From positions 2,232,001 through 2,296,000 of the forward strand of contig OZ251458.1 in NCBI GenBank assembly GCA_965242535.1: a stretch of DNA of 64,000 nucleotides, written 5' to 3'. A model generated the notes under the pieces. The model saw only the letters and a list, made by a program, of their open reading frames with translations, was not told where the DNA came from and did not search any database. A program made the position numbers and the translations under genes. Positions 1-7,994 of the stretch are shown here, piece after piece. This DNA is from VXRD01 sp965242535. Lineage in GTDB: Bacteria; Latescibacterota; UBA2968. Within the stretch, counting starts at the first letter, position 1. Every line of letters starts with the position of its first letter.

Positions 1-418
1 GAATCCCTTCGAGATCGCCTGTTTTCGCGCCGCCCACCTGCCCGTCCGCGTCGATTTTTGCAGAGACGTACAGCGCGTCGATCTCATCCCAATCAACCGC
101 GATCATCGCATCGCTTTGCGTCAGGGTGTAGGCGTGCGGGAATGCGGGAATGGCGAGCCGCTTCACGGCCAGGGGCGGGCCGCCCACCGGGGCCGGGCGC
201 GCGATGATAAACAGCGCGGCATCGCGTCCGACGCGCGCGTCAAACCCCTCGGCCAATCGAATCGTCCCGGAAACCACAGCGGCAGACTCGGTCCGCGGCT
301 GTGGCGCAGGAGGCTCGGAAACGGTCGGCGGCTTTGGCGGGGGATGCGCCCCTTCTTCGTAGTGCTGGCTGCAAGACATCAGCACGGCGATCAGACTGCA
401 AACGACAAATCTACGCAT
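1..418 (-). CDS. CcmI-C-terminal-like lipoprotein (partial, C-terminus beyond window)
   Basis: The visible N-terminal part (about 139 residues) starts with a lipoprotein signal ending in LMSCSQ, where the Cys would be lipidated. A proline-rich linker follows, then a domain beginning VSGTIRLAEG. The block with FIIARPAPVGGPPLAVKRL, the FPHAYTLTQSDAM stretch and the VSAKIDADGQVGGAKTGDLE stretch match the C-terminal beta domain of cytochrome c biogenesis protein CcmI/CycH. That domain is normally fused to a TPR heme-lyase chaperone; here it stands alone on a membrane anchor. The start overlaps the 3' end of map by 8 bp, so it is the last visible gene of the operon. No other cytochrome-maturation gene is nearby, so the role is inferred only from the fold. 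Confidence 0.62.
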   Translation of the reverse strand, partial: MRRFVVCSLIAVLMSCSQHYEEGAHPPPKPPTVSEPPAPQPRTESAAVVSGTIRLAEGFDARVGRDAALFIIARPAPVGGPPLAVKRLAIPAFPHAYTLTQSDAMIAVDWDEIDALYVSAKIDADGQVGGAKTGDLEGI

Positions 419-1193
419 GGATCTCTTCCTCGAACATCGTCAAAATGCGCGGCTCGGCATGCGTGATGGCGACCACATGTTCAAAATGCGCCGAGGGCAA
501 CCCATCGGCCGTGGACGCGGTCCAGCCGTCATCGGCGACCACCACATCGTGCGTGCCCAAATTGACCATCGGCTCAATCGCGAGCACCATCCCCTTTCGC
601 AAGCGCGGGTTTCGATCCAGCGGCAGGCAGTTCGGCACGGCGGGTTCTTCGTGCAACCTGCGCCCGATGCCGTGCCCGACGAACTGCCGCACCACGGAAA
701 ACCCGAATCGCTCGACCCAGCGTTGCACCGCGCCGCAAATATCGCTCAGGCGTCGCCCGGCGACCGCTTGTTCGATGCCCTTGAACAATGCCTCGCGCGT
801 CACCTCGAGCAATTCCCTTTCCCGGTCGGAAATCTCGCCGACGACGTGCGTGATCGCCTGATCCCCGTAGTAGCCGCGCAATTTCGCGCCGACATCGATG
901 CCGACGATATCGCCGTCCATCAGCCTGCGATTGCTGGGGATCCCGTGTACCACCTGTTCGTTGATCGAAATGCAGGTCGCGGCCGGATACGCGACCACCG
1001 AATCGCGCAACCGATAGCCCTTAAACGCGGGTTCTGCGCCGCGTGCTCGGATCACCTCTTCGGCTACCTCGTCCAATTCCTCGGTCGTCGTCCCCGGTTT
1101 GATCAGCGGTTTGAGGGCGCGATGCACCATGCCCACGACGCGGTTGGCCTCGACCATCAAATCGAGTTCTTTTTCTTTTCGCAATGCAATCAC
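411..1193 (-). CDS. map: Type I methionine aminopeptidase
   Basis: A cytosolic metalloenzyme that removes the initiator methionine from nascent proteins; 260 residues, the usual length of bacterial type Ia enzymes. All five metal ligands are visible: the two Asp in GIDVGAKLRGYYGDQAIT, His in GHGIGRRLHEEP, Glu in LAIEPMVNLG and Glu in FEHVVAIT. The substrate His lies in VVHGIPSNR. The chosen GTG start (VIALRKEKELD) has AAGGAG seven bases upstream. A longer open frame exists but has no family similarity. The gene is 10 bp downstream of the metalloprotease gene and overlaps the following lipoprotein gene by 8 bp. Confidence 0.95.
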   Translation of the reverse strand: MIALRKEKELDLMVEANRVVGMVHRALKPLIKPGTTTEELDEVAEEVIRARGAEPAFKGYRLRDSVVAYPAATCISINEQVVHGIPSNRRLMDGDIVGIDVGAKLRGYYGDQAITHVVGEISDRERELLEVTREALFKGIEQAVAGRRLSDICGAVQRWVERFGFSVVRQFVGHGIGRRLHEEPAVPNCLPLDRNPRLRKGMVLAIEPMVNLGTHDVVVADDGWTASTADGLPSAHFEHVVAITHAEPRILTMFEEEIHA

Positions 1194-1203
1194 GACGCGC
1201 TCC

Positions 1204-2820
1204 TTAACGCGATTCGCCAAAATGAGAGGCAAAAATGAGAAAATCAAAAAAATCGATGGGGCCATCCCCGTTGAAATCCGCCCTGAGATCGTACGCCGCG
1301 TCCGTGTGCAAACGGCCATAGCCCTCGGCAAAGCGCACAAAATCGGCAAATGCAACGTTGCCATCGCCGTCGAGATCGCCCACGAGATCGGTCGCGGTGC
1401 TGCCGCCTGTGGATAGGGTGTAATCCACGCGCCGCCCTTCGCCCGATAGCGATGTTTCCATCGCGATGAACGCGACCTCGTCAAACCGGTTCGCATCGGG
1501 AATGACCACCACGGTTCCGCGCGGCCACAGCAGTTCCACGCCGGATTGTGAAATCAGCAACACCAACAGGGTCCACTCCCCGTCTGCGTCCAACGCGAAC
1601 TCGCCGCGAAGCCCGCCCGCGACGCTTGACGTCGGCACGGCAATGTAGGTCGCCCCCAAGTGATCCACAGTCGCGGAACCGGAATGCGATCCGCCCGTGC
1701 CGAGAAACACAGCGGCGTGCGCGATGGAGGGCAAATCCCTCGCCTCCGTGTAATACCCTGCGCGTGCGCGGATGTCGGTCAAGTAATTCCACGCGGAAAA
1801 CCTCGGCATCACTTGGGCAAAGCCCCCCAAGGGCATCGCCTCGTCGATCAGCGACAGGCGATAGGTGCTCGGGTCGCGCCGCTTGAGGTGTGCCCAAACG
1901 TTTTTTATGGCATCCGCGCCGTAGATCTGCTCGACGTGGTGGGCAAAAACCGCCGCGCCAAAAGCGTGGAGGCGAGCATCCTGAAGACCGGCGGCCAATG
2001 ACAATTCGGGCGTATCGTAAAAACACGAATAAATACTCGAACAGCGCATATACTGGTAAAAATCATCGACGGCGGGATAGGCGACATCCTCCATCCAAGT
2101 GGCCGTGAGTTCCTGCCACCACGCCGCGCCATAATCGGCGTAATACGCAAATTGAACCGCGTGAAAAAACTCGTGCGCCGCGGTCACGCGCAAGCCATCC
2201 AAGCCGCGCGTGCGGTAAATGGCATCCGTAAAATTGTTGTCGATTTCCATGTAACTCGGCGTGATCGTTTCCGGATAGGCTATCGGATAGGTATAGCCAT
2301 AAGCCCCCTGGCGAGCGAGATTTTTGATGTAGATATCGTACGCGCCATCGCCATCGGACGGAGGGGGTAGGTAGCCCATCTGATCGATCTGCAAATCCCA
2401 AGCATCTTCAAAAGCGCGCGCGGCCTCATCCACGTAATCGGGCGTGCCATTGCCGTCTGCGTCGGTGGGATCGACCGCGTCAATGCCCACCGTGTTGTAG
2501 TGAATTTTGAAATGACCTTCCGACGACAGGATCGATTCGCGCAAAATGGGCCGTTGCTGGAGAAAGGCAAACGCCTCTTTGGCCGAGCGCGGCAAGCGTT
2601 CCCAATGTGCGAGAATGCCCATCACCGCCGAGGTGCCGCAAACCGCCCTGTCCAAGCGAAACGGGCTGTCGGCGGGCAGGACCTCGGGGTAGAAGTGCGC
2701 GCAGGCGCGGCAATACACATCGTGCAACGCGCTTCCCGGCACAAAATCGGGCGGAACTTGTGCGTGCGCGGATCCGCCTCCAAATAAAATTACCGCCAAC
2801 AAAACGAGACGCCTGATCAT
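1204..2820 (-). CDS. Secreted MXAN_6640-like putative metalloprotease with C-terminal dockerin-like repeats
   Basis: 538 residues. A cleavable signal peptide (hydrophobic LVLLAVILF, cut after AHA) is followed by a protease-like region. The zincin motif is AAHEFFHAVQFAYY (HExxH, about residue 215), with WWQELTATWMED about 20 residues later as a possible third-ligand region. The arrangement matches proteins annotated as MXAN_6640 family putative metalloproteases. The C-terminal 60 residues carry two dockerin-type calcium loops (GDLDGDGNVAFADF and ADFNGDGPIDFFDF), so the enzyme could dock on a cohesin or be held at the surface. Its start overlaps the DtxR gene stop by 4 bp (ATGA), making it part of the metal operon transcript. 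Substrate unknown. Confidence 0.75.
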   Translation of the reverse strand: MIRRLVLLAVILFGGGSAHAQVPPDFVPGSALHDVYCRACAHFYPEVLPADSPFRLDRAVCGTSAVMGILAHWERLPRSAKEAFAFLQQRPILRESILSSEGHFKIHYNTVGIDAVDPTDADGNGTPDYVDEAARAFEDAWDLQIDQMGYLPPPSDGDGAYDIYIKNLARQGAYGYTYPIAYPETITPSYMEIDNNFTDAIYRTRGLDGLRVTAAHEFFHAVQFAYYADYGAAWWQELTATWMEDVAYPAVDDFYQYMRCSSIYSCFYDTPELSLAAGLQDARLHAFGAAVFAHHVEQIYGADAIKNVWAHLKRRDPSTYRLSLIDEAMPLGGFAQVMPRFSAWNYLTDIRARAGYYTEARDLPSIAHAAVFLGTGGSHSGSATVDHLGATYIAVPTSSVAGGLRGEFALDADGEWTLLVLLISQSGVELLWPRGTVVVIPDANRFDEVAFIAMETSLSGEGRRVDYTLSTGGSTATDLVGDLDGDGNVAFADFVRFAEGYGRLHTDAAYDLRADFNGDGPIDFFDFLIFASHFGESR

Positions 2821-3491
2821 TCTTTCTCCAAGGGTGAAACGTAGATGTGCGCGGCCACTTCAAGGCCGAGGGAATGCGCGGTCTCGCCATCGACCACGAT
2901 TTCCATTGGGCCGTTAAATGGCGCGCGGTCCACGACGGCGATCGCGACATTGGGCCGAATGCCCATCGTCGCCATGTAGCGCAGCATTTCCGCGCTTTGA
3001 TCGCTCACTTGCATCACGCGCACCCGTTCGCCCGGCGGGACTTCTGACAGACACAGGTAATCGCCGTACTCGATGGACCCGTCTTTGCGCGGGATGGGCG
3101 CGCCGTGCGGATCGACCGTGGGATAGCCCAAAGCGCGGTCGATTTTATTCTCAAATTCCTCGGAAATGACGTGTTCCAAGCGGTCGGCCTCGGCATCGAC
3201 TTTGTCCAAATCAAAGCCGAGCACTTCGGACAAATAGAGCTCGAGCAAGCGGTGGTGGCGGAGGACCTCGAGCGCGACTCGCTCGCCCGTCGGCGTGAGC
3301 ACGACGCCCTGATACGGCGTGTGTTCCACCAGTTTTATGGACGCGAGTTTCTTCAGCATATTGGTGACAGACGCAGGCGCGACCGACAGGTTCTCGGCGA
3401 GCAGCGAGGTCGTCACAGACGCTACGGGGTTCTGCCCATGCGCCAGTTTGTAAATGGTTTTCAAATAATCCTGTGACGCTTGGCTGATCAT
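2817..3491 (-). CDS. DtxR/TroR/MntR-family metal-dependent transcriptional repressor
   Basis: 224 residues: N-terminal winged helix (1-70), dimerisation/metal domain (about 70-140) and a C-terminal FeoA/SH3-like domain, as in DtxR, IdeR and TroR rather than short MntR. Candidate ligands are Asp8 (as in MntR, where DtxR has Met10), His and Glu in RHHRLLELYL, and the D-R-L-E-H motif, where DtxR has Cys-x-x-Glu-His. The Asp8 choice leans toward manganese, but selectivity cannot be settled. The start overlaps the vapC stop by 4 bp, so translation is coupled to the toxin. It probably represses the tro-like operon through the palindrome at 11934-11951 (inference). Confidence 0.9.
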   Translation of the reverse strand: MISQASQDYLKTIYKLAHGQNPVASVTTSLLAENLSVAPASVTNMLKKLASIKLVEHTPYQGVVLTPTGERVALEVLRHHRLLELYLSEVLGFDLDKVDAEADRLEHVISEEFENKIDRALGYPTVDPHGAPIPRKDGSIEYGDYLCLSEVPPGERVRVMQVSDQSAEMLRYMATMGIRPNVAIAVVDRAPFNGPMEIVVDGETAHSLGLEVAAHIYVSPLEKE

Positions 3492-3895
3492 GTCCCGCTC
3501 CCATACTTCAGGGGTTTAACCTGTCGATAACCCAATATCTTTGCATCTGCTGTCAACAATTGACAGTTGTGGATTCTCGCCGTGGCAACGATAATCTGAT
3601 CTGCAGGATCTTTGTGAAATCCAACGGGCAATTGTGTTGACTCAATTGCAATTTGCGGCGTCAACTCGAGAAATCGAATGCCCGGATATGAGAGGGCTTG
3701 ATCCATCCAATCATCAACAGGACAAGGTAAGATAAGCCGATTGTACTCGACCAATTTAGCAACTTCCCAACATGAAATTGCACTTACTCCAAGCCCTTGA
3801 GACTCGTATTGTTGCAACCAAGCCACTTGTGGATCCGTGAGGCGTTCGTCCCCGTGAACCCACCAGACCCAAATGTGCGTATCGAGCACAATCAT
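3488..3895 (-). CDS. vapC: PIN-domain ribonuclease toxin, VapC type
   Basis: 135 residues starting MIVLDTHIWVWW. The first acidic residue of the PIN active site is Asp5 (LDTHIW), Glu49 lies in CWEVAKL, and the later acidic cluster is KDPADQIIVATA and LLTADAKIL. The fold cleaves RNA with magnesium and is held inactive by the cognate antitoxin. The ATG overlaps the stop of the upstream antitoxin by 4 bp; a start five codons earlier is possible but lacks this coupling. The 3' end overlaps the DtxR-family regulator gene by 4 bp, which is unusual for a toxin-antitoxin unit. Confidence 0.88.
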   Translation of the reverse strand: MIVLDTHIWVWWVHGDERLTDPQVAWLQQYESQGLGVSAISCWEVAKLVEYNRLILPCPVDDWMDQALSYPGIRFLELTPQIAIESTQLPVGFHKDPADQIIVATARIHNCQLLTADAKILGYRQVKPLKYGSGT

Positions 3896-4107
3896 TGCGA
3901 GATACTCCAATCTTCTCGCGCCACGGGTTCGGTAGGGTTGAGGTATTTTATCGGCACGCCACGCAGCGGATAGCGATCTTTTTCGCGGCGTTTTGAAGCG
4001 CGATGGCAGATCGTGACTTCGACCGGCTCCCCCGCCCGAAAAGGCAAATCCGTTAGCACAACCGTTCTGTCTTGGCGTATCACCGTTTCAATGCGATGGG
4101 CATTCAT
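3892..4107 (-). CDS. vapB: VapB-like antitoxin
   Basis: 71 residues. The N-terminal half (IRQDRTVVLTDLPFRAGEPV) resembles the small beta-rich antitoxin proteins encoded before PIN toxins. The basic C-terminal tail (HRASKRREKDRYPLRG) would wrap the toxin. Start chosen because GGAGAT sits four bases before this ATG; the open frame extends 14 codons further without a ribosome site. Four-base overlap with vapC supports a single operon unit. Assignment rests on position plus fold resemblance, not on a specific motif. Confidence 0.72.
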   Translation of the reverse strand: MNAHRIETVIRQDRTVVLTDLPFRAGEPVEVTICHRASKRREKDRYPLRGVPIKYLNPTEPVAREDWSISQ

Positions 4108-4108
4108 T

Positions 4109-4357
4109 TTATCTCCTATTCCGAAATCTATACGCCATAACATCTCCATCGAGGGGTTTCGTCTGTCTCGCTCGGTGCGCCGTTAGGGCATCATCGGCGA
4201 ACCGCGCCAGCAAATCCTCGGACTTGGGATGGCGAAACAATTCGGCCCATCGCTGTTCCGCCTCGAGTTCCGCCAGTAGAAAACGCGCAAATTTATCCTG
4301 CTCCTCTTGCGGGAGTTCGGTGGCTCTCTCAAAAGCCCGTTGAAGAAGGTGGGTCAT
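4109..4357 (-). CDS. Antitoxin-like small protein (RelE/ParE-partner type), without adjacent cognate toxin
   Basis: 82 residues. The pattern LLQRAFERATELPQEEQDK, then FARFLLAELEAEQRW, then LARFADDALTAHRA is that of short helical antitoxins usually encoded before RelE/ParE toxins. The start was set at the ATG eight bases after GAGGAG. It ends one base before the start of the vapB-like gene, so two antitoxin-like genes precede one PIN toxin. Either its own toxin was lost or the three genes form a tripartite unit. No RelE-type frame is seen nearby. Confidence 0.6.
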   Translation of the reverse strand: MTHLLQRAFERATELPQEEQDKFARFLLAELEAEQRWAELFRHPKSEDLLARFADDALTAHRARQTKPLDGDVMAYRFRNRR

Positions 4358-4435
4358 CCGCGTTTGCTCCTCGTTCTTAAAAGCGGCGTTCAACTCGGTC
4401 AAAAGTAAGACAAACGCCACGCAGAGGCAAGCGCA

Positions 4436-5713
4436 TCATCGCGCTTCGGGAACGCGCTTGCCCTGCGGATCGGTGGCAACGTCGGGCAGTGCCGCGCGGA
4501 TTTCGCGCTGGAGCCGGTCGTCTGTGATGTGTTCGAGCGCGTCTGCGGGATCGTGGACGTGATCGGGCGGAAGCCCCAACTGGTTGAGATAGGCTTCCCA
4601 AAGCCTGTGATTGCGGAGCAACTCGGTCGCGCGTGCGATCCCCGGTTCCGCGAGGGCGAACCGCCCATTTTCTCGCACGATCAGCCCTTGCCAGATCAAG
4701 GACCGAAGCGCGAGGCCGGAAAGTCGGGGCGTCGCCGCGTCGACCAAATCGCCCCAGCCGAGCGCGGGGGCCTGGCGCGATTCCCGTTCGCGGAGCAATT
4801 TGAGCAAGACGTGATCGCGTGCCACGCGAATGGAAAGGCGCGCCCGCCGAGCGAACCGCCCCAACAGGCCATAGCGCGGCGCGAACAAGAGGGAAAACGC
4901 GAATATCGCCCCCATCGCCGCGACCATCGCGCCTGCGATGGAACTGTTCCACGCGCTCGCGAGAAAATACCCGGCGACTGCCGAGACGACGCCCGTCAGC
5001 GCGGAGAGGAGCAAAATGACCTTCAACCCATCGCTCCACAAATACGCCGTCGCGCCGGGTACGATCAGCATCGCCACTACGAGAATCGCGCCCACGGATT
5101 CGAAGGCGGCCACGGTCGTCACGGAAACCGCCCCCATCAAAACGTAGTGCAGCAGCGCGGCGCTGATGCCCACGGAAACCGCCATTTCCGGGTCGAAAGA
5201 CGCGATCAACAGCTCTTTGTAAAACGCCACCACGATCAGCAAATCGAGCGCGAAGACCGCGCCGAGGATCCACACCGGGCGCGGCCCTAAGTCCCGCTCG
5301 CCCCAGAACAAGCGGTCCCACGGCGCGTACGCGATTTCCCCGTACAGCACGCATTCTTGATCCAAATCGACCTGCCCAGCAAATGCCGTGATCAACACGA
5401 CGCCGAGCGCGAACAGCGCGGTGAACGCAATGCCGATCGACGCGTCTTCTTGCACGCGCCACCTGCGGTGAAAGGTCTCGATCAACACCGTGGCGAGCAC
5501 CCCAAACGCGGCTGTGCCGACGAACATCGGCAGCACATCGCGGCTGCCCGACAGCAAAAACGCAATCGCGATGCCCGGCAAAACCGCGTGGCTGAGGGCG
5601 TCGCCCAACAGCGACATCTTACGCAACACGAGGTACGCGCCCAAAAGCCCGCACGAGGCCCCGGCCAGCGCGCCTGTGAGCGCGATCCAAAATGGCCCCC
5701 AAAATTCACCCAT
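4436..5713 (-). CDS. troD: Metal ABC transporter permease (TroD/MntD/ZnuB family) with C-terminal DtxR-like domain
   Basis: 425 residues. Residues about 1-285 form the 8-9 membrane segments of ABC-3 permeases (FWIALTGALAGASCGLLGAY, LVLRKMSLLGDALSHAVLPG, VSVTTVAAFESVGAILVVAM). About 140 cytosolic residues follow and resemble the winged helix plus metal domain of DtxR: LSGLALRSLIWQGLIV, then NHRLWEAYL and DALEHI, matching the His/Glu and Asp/Glu-x-x-Glu-His ligand positions. Start chosen at the internal ATG overlapping the upstream permease stop by 8 bp. With troC it should form the heterodimeric channel for manganese, zinc or iron. The fusion recalls chlamydial YtgCR, in which the tail acts as a repressor. 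Confidence 0.9.
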   Translation of the reverse strand: MGEFWGPFWIALTGALAGASCGLLGAYLVLRKMSLLGDALSHAVLPGIAIAFLLSGSRDVLPMFVGTAAFGVLATVLIETFHRRWRVQEDASIGIAFTALFALGVVLITAFAGQVDLDQECVLYGEIAYAPWDRLFWGERDLGPRPVWILGAVFALDLLIVVAFYKELLIASFDPEMAVSVGISAALLHYVLMGAVSVTTVAAFESVGAILVVAMLIVPGATAYLWSDGLKVILLLSALTGVVSAVAGYFLASAWNSSIAGAMVAAMGAIFAFSLLFAPRYGLLGRFARRARLSIRVARDHVLLKLLRERESRQAPALGWGDLVDAATPRLSGLALRSLIWQGLIVRENGRFALAEPGIARATELLRNHRLWEAYLNQLGLPPDHVHDPADALEHITDDRLQREIRAALPDVATDPQGKRVPEAR

Positions 5714-6980
5714 CGTCGCCTGTCCTCCTATACCCACTGCCGGTGCCGTGAATATCGACCTCGATATTTTCGTTTGCCAACAGGGTTTCGAGTTGCTCGA
5801 TCATCTCGGGCGTGAGAATGTGCTCCACCTCATCTGCGGGCCGGTCGACGTGATCGGTTTCCAAGATGGCCCCATAGACCAGATAGTATTCCCAAAGCCG
5901 ATGCGATTTGACCACGAACGCCGCCTCTTTTTTTCCGCGTTCCGTCAGCGAACACGCGCCGTTGTGTACGCCGATCCACCCGTCGCGCGACAGGCGTTTG
6001 GCGAGCCGTTGGACGCGGCTGTGCGGCAGTTGCAATTCGTCGGCGAGGGCGGACAACGCGATGGCCTCGCTGTCTTGCAACGCGACATAAGCCCGCAAGA
6101 AATGCTGCCTGTTTTCCCGCAGCGCGTTTGCCCTCTTGCGCGCCCATCGGGCGAGCACCCCGCGCTTGGGGGCGAGCAGCGCGGACAAGAGAAAGGCCGC
6201 CGTTGCGACGAGCACCATCACCGGCCCTGTGGGAATGCGGGGCGCCAGCGCGCTGATGCCCACCCCGAACGCGCCGCACACCGCGCCCAAAATGCCCGAC
6301 GCGACCACCATCACATGCAGCCGATCCGTCCAAAATCGGGCCGCGGCGGCCGGGGTAATCAGCATCGCGGCGATGAGAATGACCCCCACGGCTTGAAGCC
6401 CGACCATCACGCTGAGCACGATCGACCCCATCAGCAACAGATCGACCAAGCGCGGAGAAAACCCCAGCGCGCCGAGAAAATCCGCGTCGAAAATGAGGCC
6501 CTTAAACTCTTTGTAAAACGCGCAGACCCCGAGGAGCACCAGCGCGGACACCGCGCACATGACGTACAGATCTGCGCGCACGATCGAAGCCGCCTGCCCA
6601 AAGAGGAATTTGTCCAGCCCGCTTTGATTGCCCACCGCGCTTTGCTGGATATGCGTGAGCAACACGATGCCGATCCCGAAAAAGACCGAAAGCACGATGC
6701 CGAGCGCCGCGTCGGCTTTGATGCGCGTGTGGTTGACGATGACCTCGATGACGAGCACGCCCAAGACGCCGGACGCGGTCGCCCCCAAAAGCAGGACGGG
6801 CAACGCCTTGCTCTGCGTCCACAAAAACGCCAACGCCACGCCCGGAAGCGCGGCATGGGCCAGGGCATCGCCCAACAGGCTCCGCCGCCGCAACACGGCA
6901 AACGCCCCGAGCGTGCCCGAGGTCGCGCCGAGCAGCACCGCGCCGAGCAAGACGAATTGAAAGGTCGCGTCCCAAATCAC
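5706..6980 (-). CDS. troC: Metal ABC transporter permease (TroC/MntC family) with C-terminal DtxR-like domain
   Basis: 424 residues from a GTG one base after the ATPase stop; a TTG 27 bases upstream is the alternative. The permease part has the LRRRSLLGDALAHAALPG signature and the GLQAVGVILIAAMLITPAA helix. After about residue 280 comes a cytoplasmic extension with a helix-turn-helix (LADELQLPHSRVQRLAKRLS), a wing (GACSLTERGKKE), then SHRLWEYYL and ADEVEHIL. The last two reproduce the metal-ligand helices of DtxR-family regulators. It is a paralogue of the next gene and carries the same kind of tail. A regulatory or metal-sensing role of the tail is inferred. Confidence 0.9.
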   Translation of the reverse strand: MIWDATFQFVLLGAVLLGATSGTLGAFAVLRRRSLLGDALAHAALPGVALAFLWTQSKALPVLLLGATASGVLGVLVIEVIVNHTRIKADAALGIVLSVFFGIGIVLLTHIQQSAVGNQSGLDKFLFGQAASIVRADLYVMCAVSALVLLGVCAFYKEFKGLIFDADFLGALGFSPRLVDLLLMGSIVLSVMVGLQAVGVILIAAMLITPAAAARFWTDRLHVMVVASGILGAVCGAFGVGISALAPRIPTGPVMVLVATAAFLLSALLAPKRGVLARWARKRANALRENRQHFLRAYVALQDSEAIALSALADELQLPHSRVQRLAKRLSRDGWIGVHNGACSLTERGKKEAAFVVKSHRLWEYYLVYGAILETDHVDRPADEVEHILTPEMIEQLETLLANENIEVDIHGTGSGYRRTGDDG

Positions 6981-6981
6981 C

Positions 6982-7767
6982 TCATAGCCCCCCGCGGTGA
7001 TCCGCAACGGCTTGCGCGGCTTCGGAAAGCACGGTCAACCGCCCGCCGTAGGTCTTGTTCAAATTCTCTTCGGTGAACACGTCTCGGGTTTCGCCTGCGG
7101 CCACCACGCGCATGTTGATCAAAACCAGCCAGTCGAAATACTGCCTGACCGTGTGCAAGTCGTGGTGGACGACCAGCATGGTTTTTTTCCGCGCCCGCAG
7201 GTCCATCAAAATGTCGATAATCGCGCGCTCGGTCGCCGCATCGACCCCGGCAAAGGGTTCGTCCATCAAGTAAATTTGCGCGTCTTGCGCCAGCGCCCGC
7301 GCCAGGAAAACGCGCTGTTGTTGCCCGCCGGAGAGCTGGTTGATCTGCCGGTGCCCGAAATCGCCCATGCCGACCTTGTCGAGGGCTTCCTCGGCCCGTT
7401 CCCTATCGCGCTTACCCGGCCGCTTGATCCATCCCACATGCCCATAGCGCCCCATGAGCACCACATCCAGGGCGTGGATGGGAAAATCCCAATCGACCGA
7501 TTCGCGCTGCGGCACATAGCCGATAGCCCGCCGCGCCCGCGTGTATGGCTTTCCGTAGATGCGAACCCACCCAGACGCTTTGGGGACGAGGTCCATAATG
7601 GCTTTGATCATCGTGCTCTTGCCCGCGCCATTGGGCCCTACGACCCCTACGAGTTTGCCCTCTGGAATGGCGAGATCCACATCCCACAGCACGGGCTTCT
7701 TGTGATACGCCACCGTCATGTCGTGGATGTGGATGGGGGTTATGGATTCATCAACTGTATGCAACAT
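6982..7767 (-). CDS. troB: Metal ABC transporter ATP-binding protein (TroB/MntB/ZnuC family)
   Basis: 261 residues. Walker A is GPNGAGKST, the Q-loop is YVPQRESVDWDFP (the QR-x-x-x-DWDFP form typical of manganese/zinc importers), the signature is LSGGQQQR, Walker B is IYLMDEP, and the switch His is in VVHHDLHT. It powers the two downstream permeases. Start chosen at the ATG seven bases after GGAG; a TTG four codons upstream overlaps that site. It should lie directly downstream of the binding-protein gene troA but is now about 3.2 kb away, because a nested repeat/IS cluster sits between them. The promoter it uses today is uncertain. Confidence 0.95.
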   Translation of the reverse strand: MLHTVDESITPIHIHDMTVAYHKKPVLWDVDLAIPEGKLVGVVGPNGAGKSTMIKAIMDLVPKASGWVRIYGKPYTRARRAIGYVPQRESVDWDFPIHALDVVLMGRYGHVGWIKRPGKRDRERAEEALDKVGMGDFGHRQINQLSGGQQQRVFLARALAQDAQIYLMDEPFAGVDAATERAIIDILMDLRARKKTMLVVHHDLHTVRQYFDWLVLINMRVVAAGETRDVFTEENLNKTYGGRLTVLSEAAQAVADHRGGL

Positions 7768-7822
7768 GGCTTTCTCCAACAGAGCGCGTCAGCGACCAGG
7801 CACGGGCCACCGCCTTTGATTC

Positions 7823-7839
7823 GGACAGGCACGGGGGCC
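7823..7839. repeat. Half of a REP-like palindrome (left flank of element R copy 1)
   Basis: GGACAGGC followed by ACGGGGGCC, the left part of the dispersed palindrome. The sequence then switches to element R. The GGCACGGGGGCC part reappears on the other side of R at 10656, as expected for an 11-12 bp target duplication. Confidence 0.75.
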
Positions 7840-7994
7840 ATTTGTACCAACTAAATATTCTGTAAATTAAGTTATTCTCAATTTCGATATACACAAACCA
7901 GTACCGACATTGCTCGCTTTTCTAACGACTTTGGTCCTAAATCATCGTGGGTTGCCTCCGATGCCTTCGGCGACTTACTTTTTGTCAACAGCCA

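Noticed and set aside
417..1238. Plus-strand frame of 273 codons opposite map
   Set aside because: No family resemblance; the minus-strand frame carries all methionine aminopeptidase motifs.
5490..7076. Plus-strand frame of 528 codons opposite the permease gene
   Set aside because: Arg/His-rich shadow translation of a GC-rich gene on the other strand.
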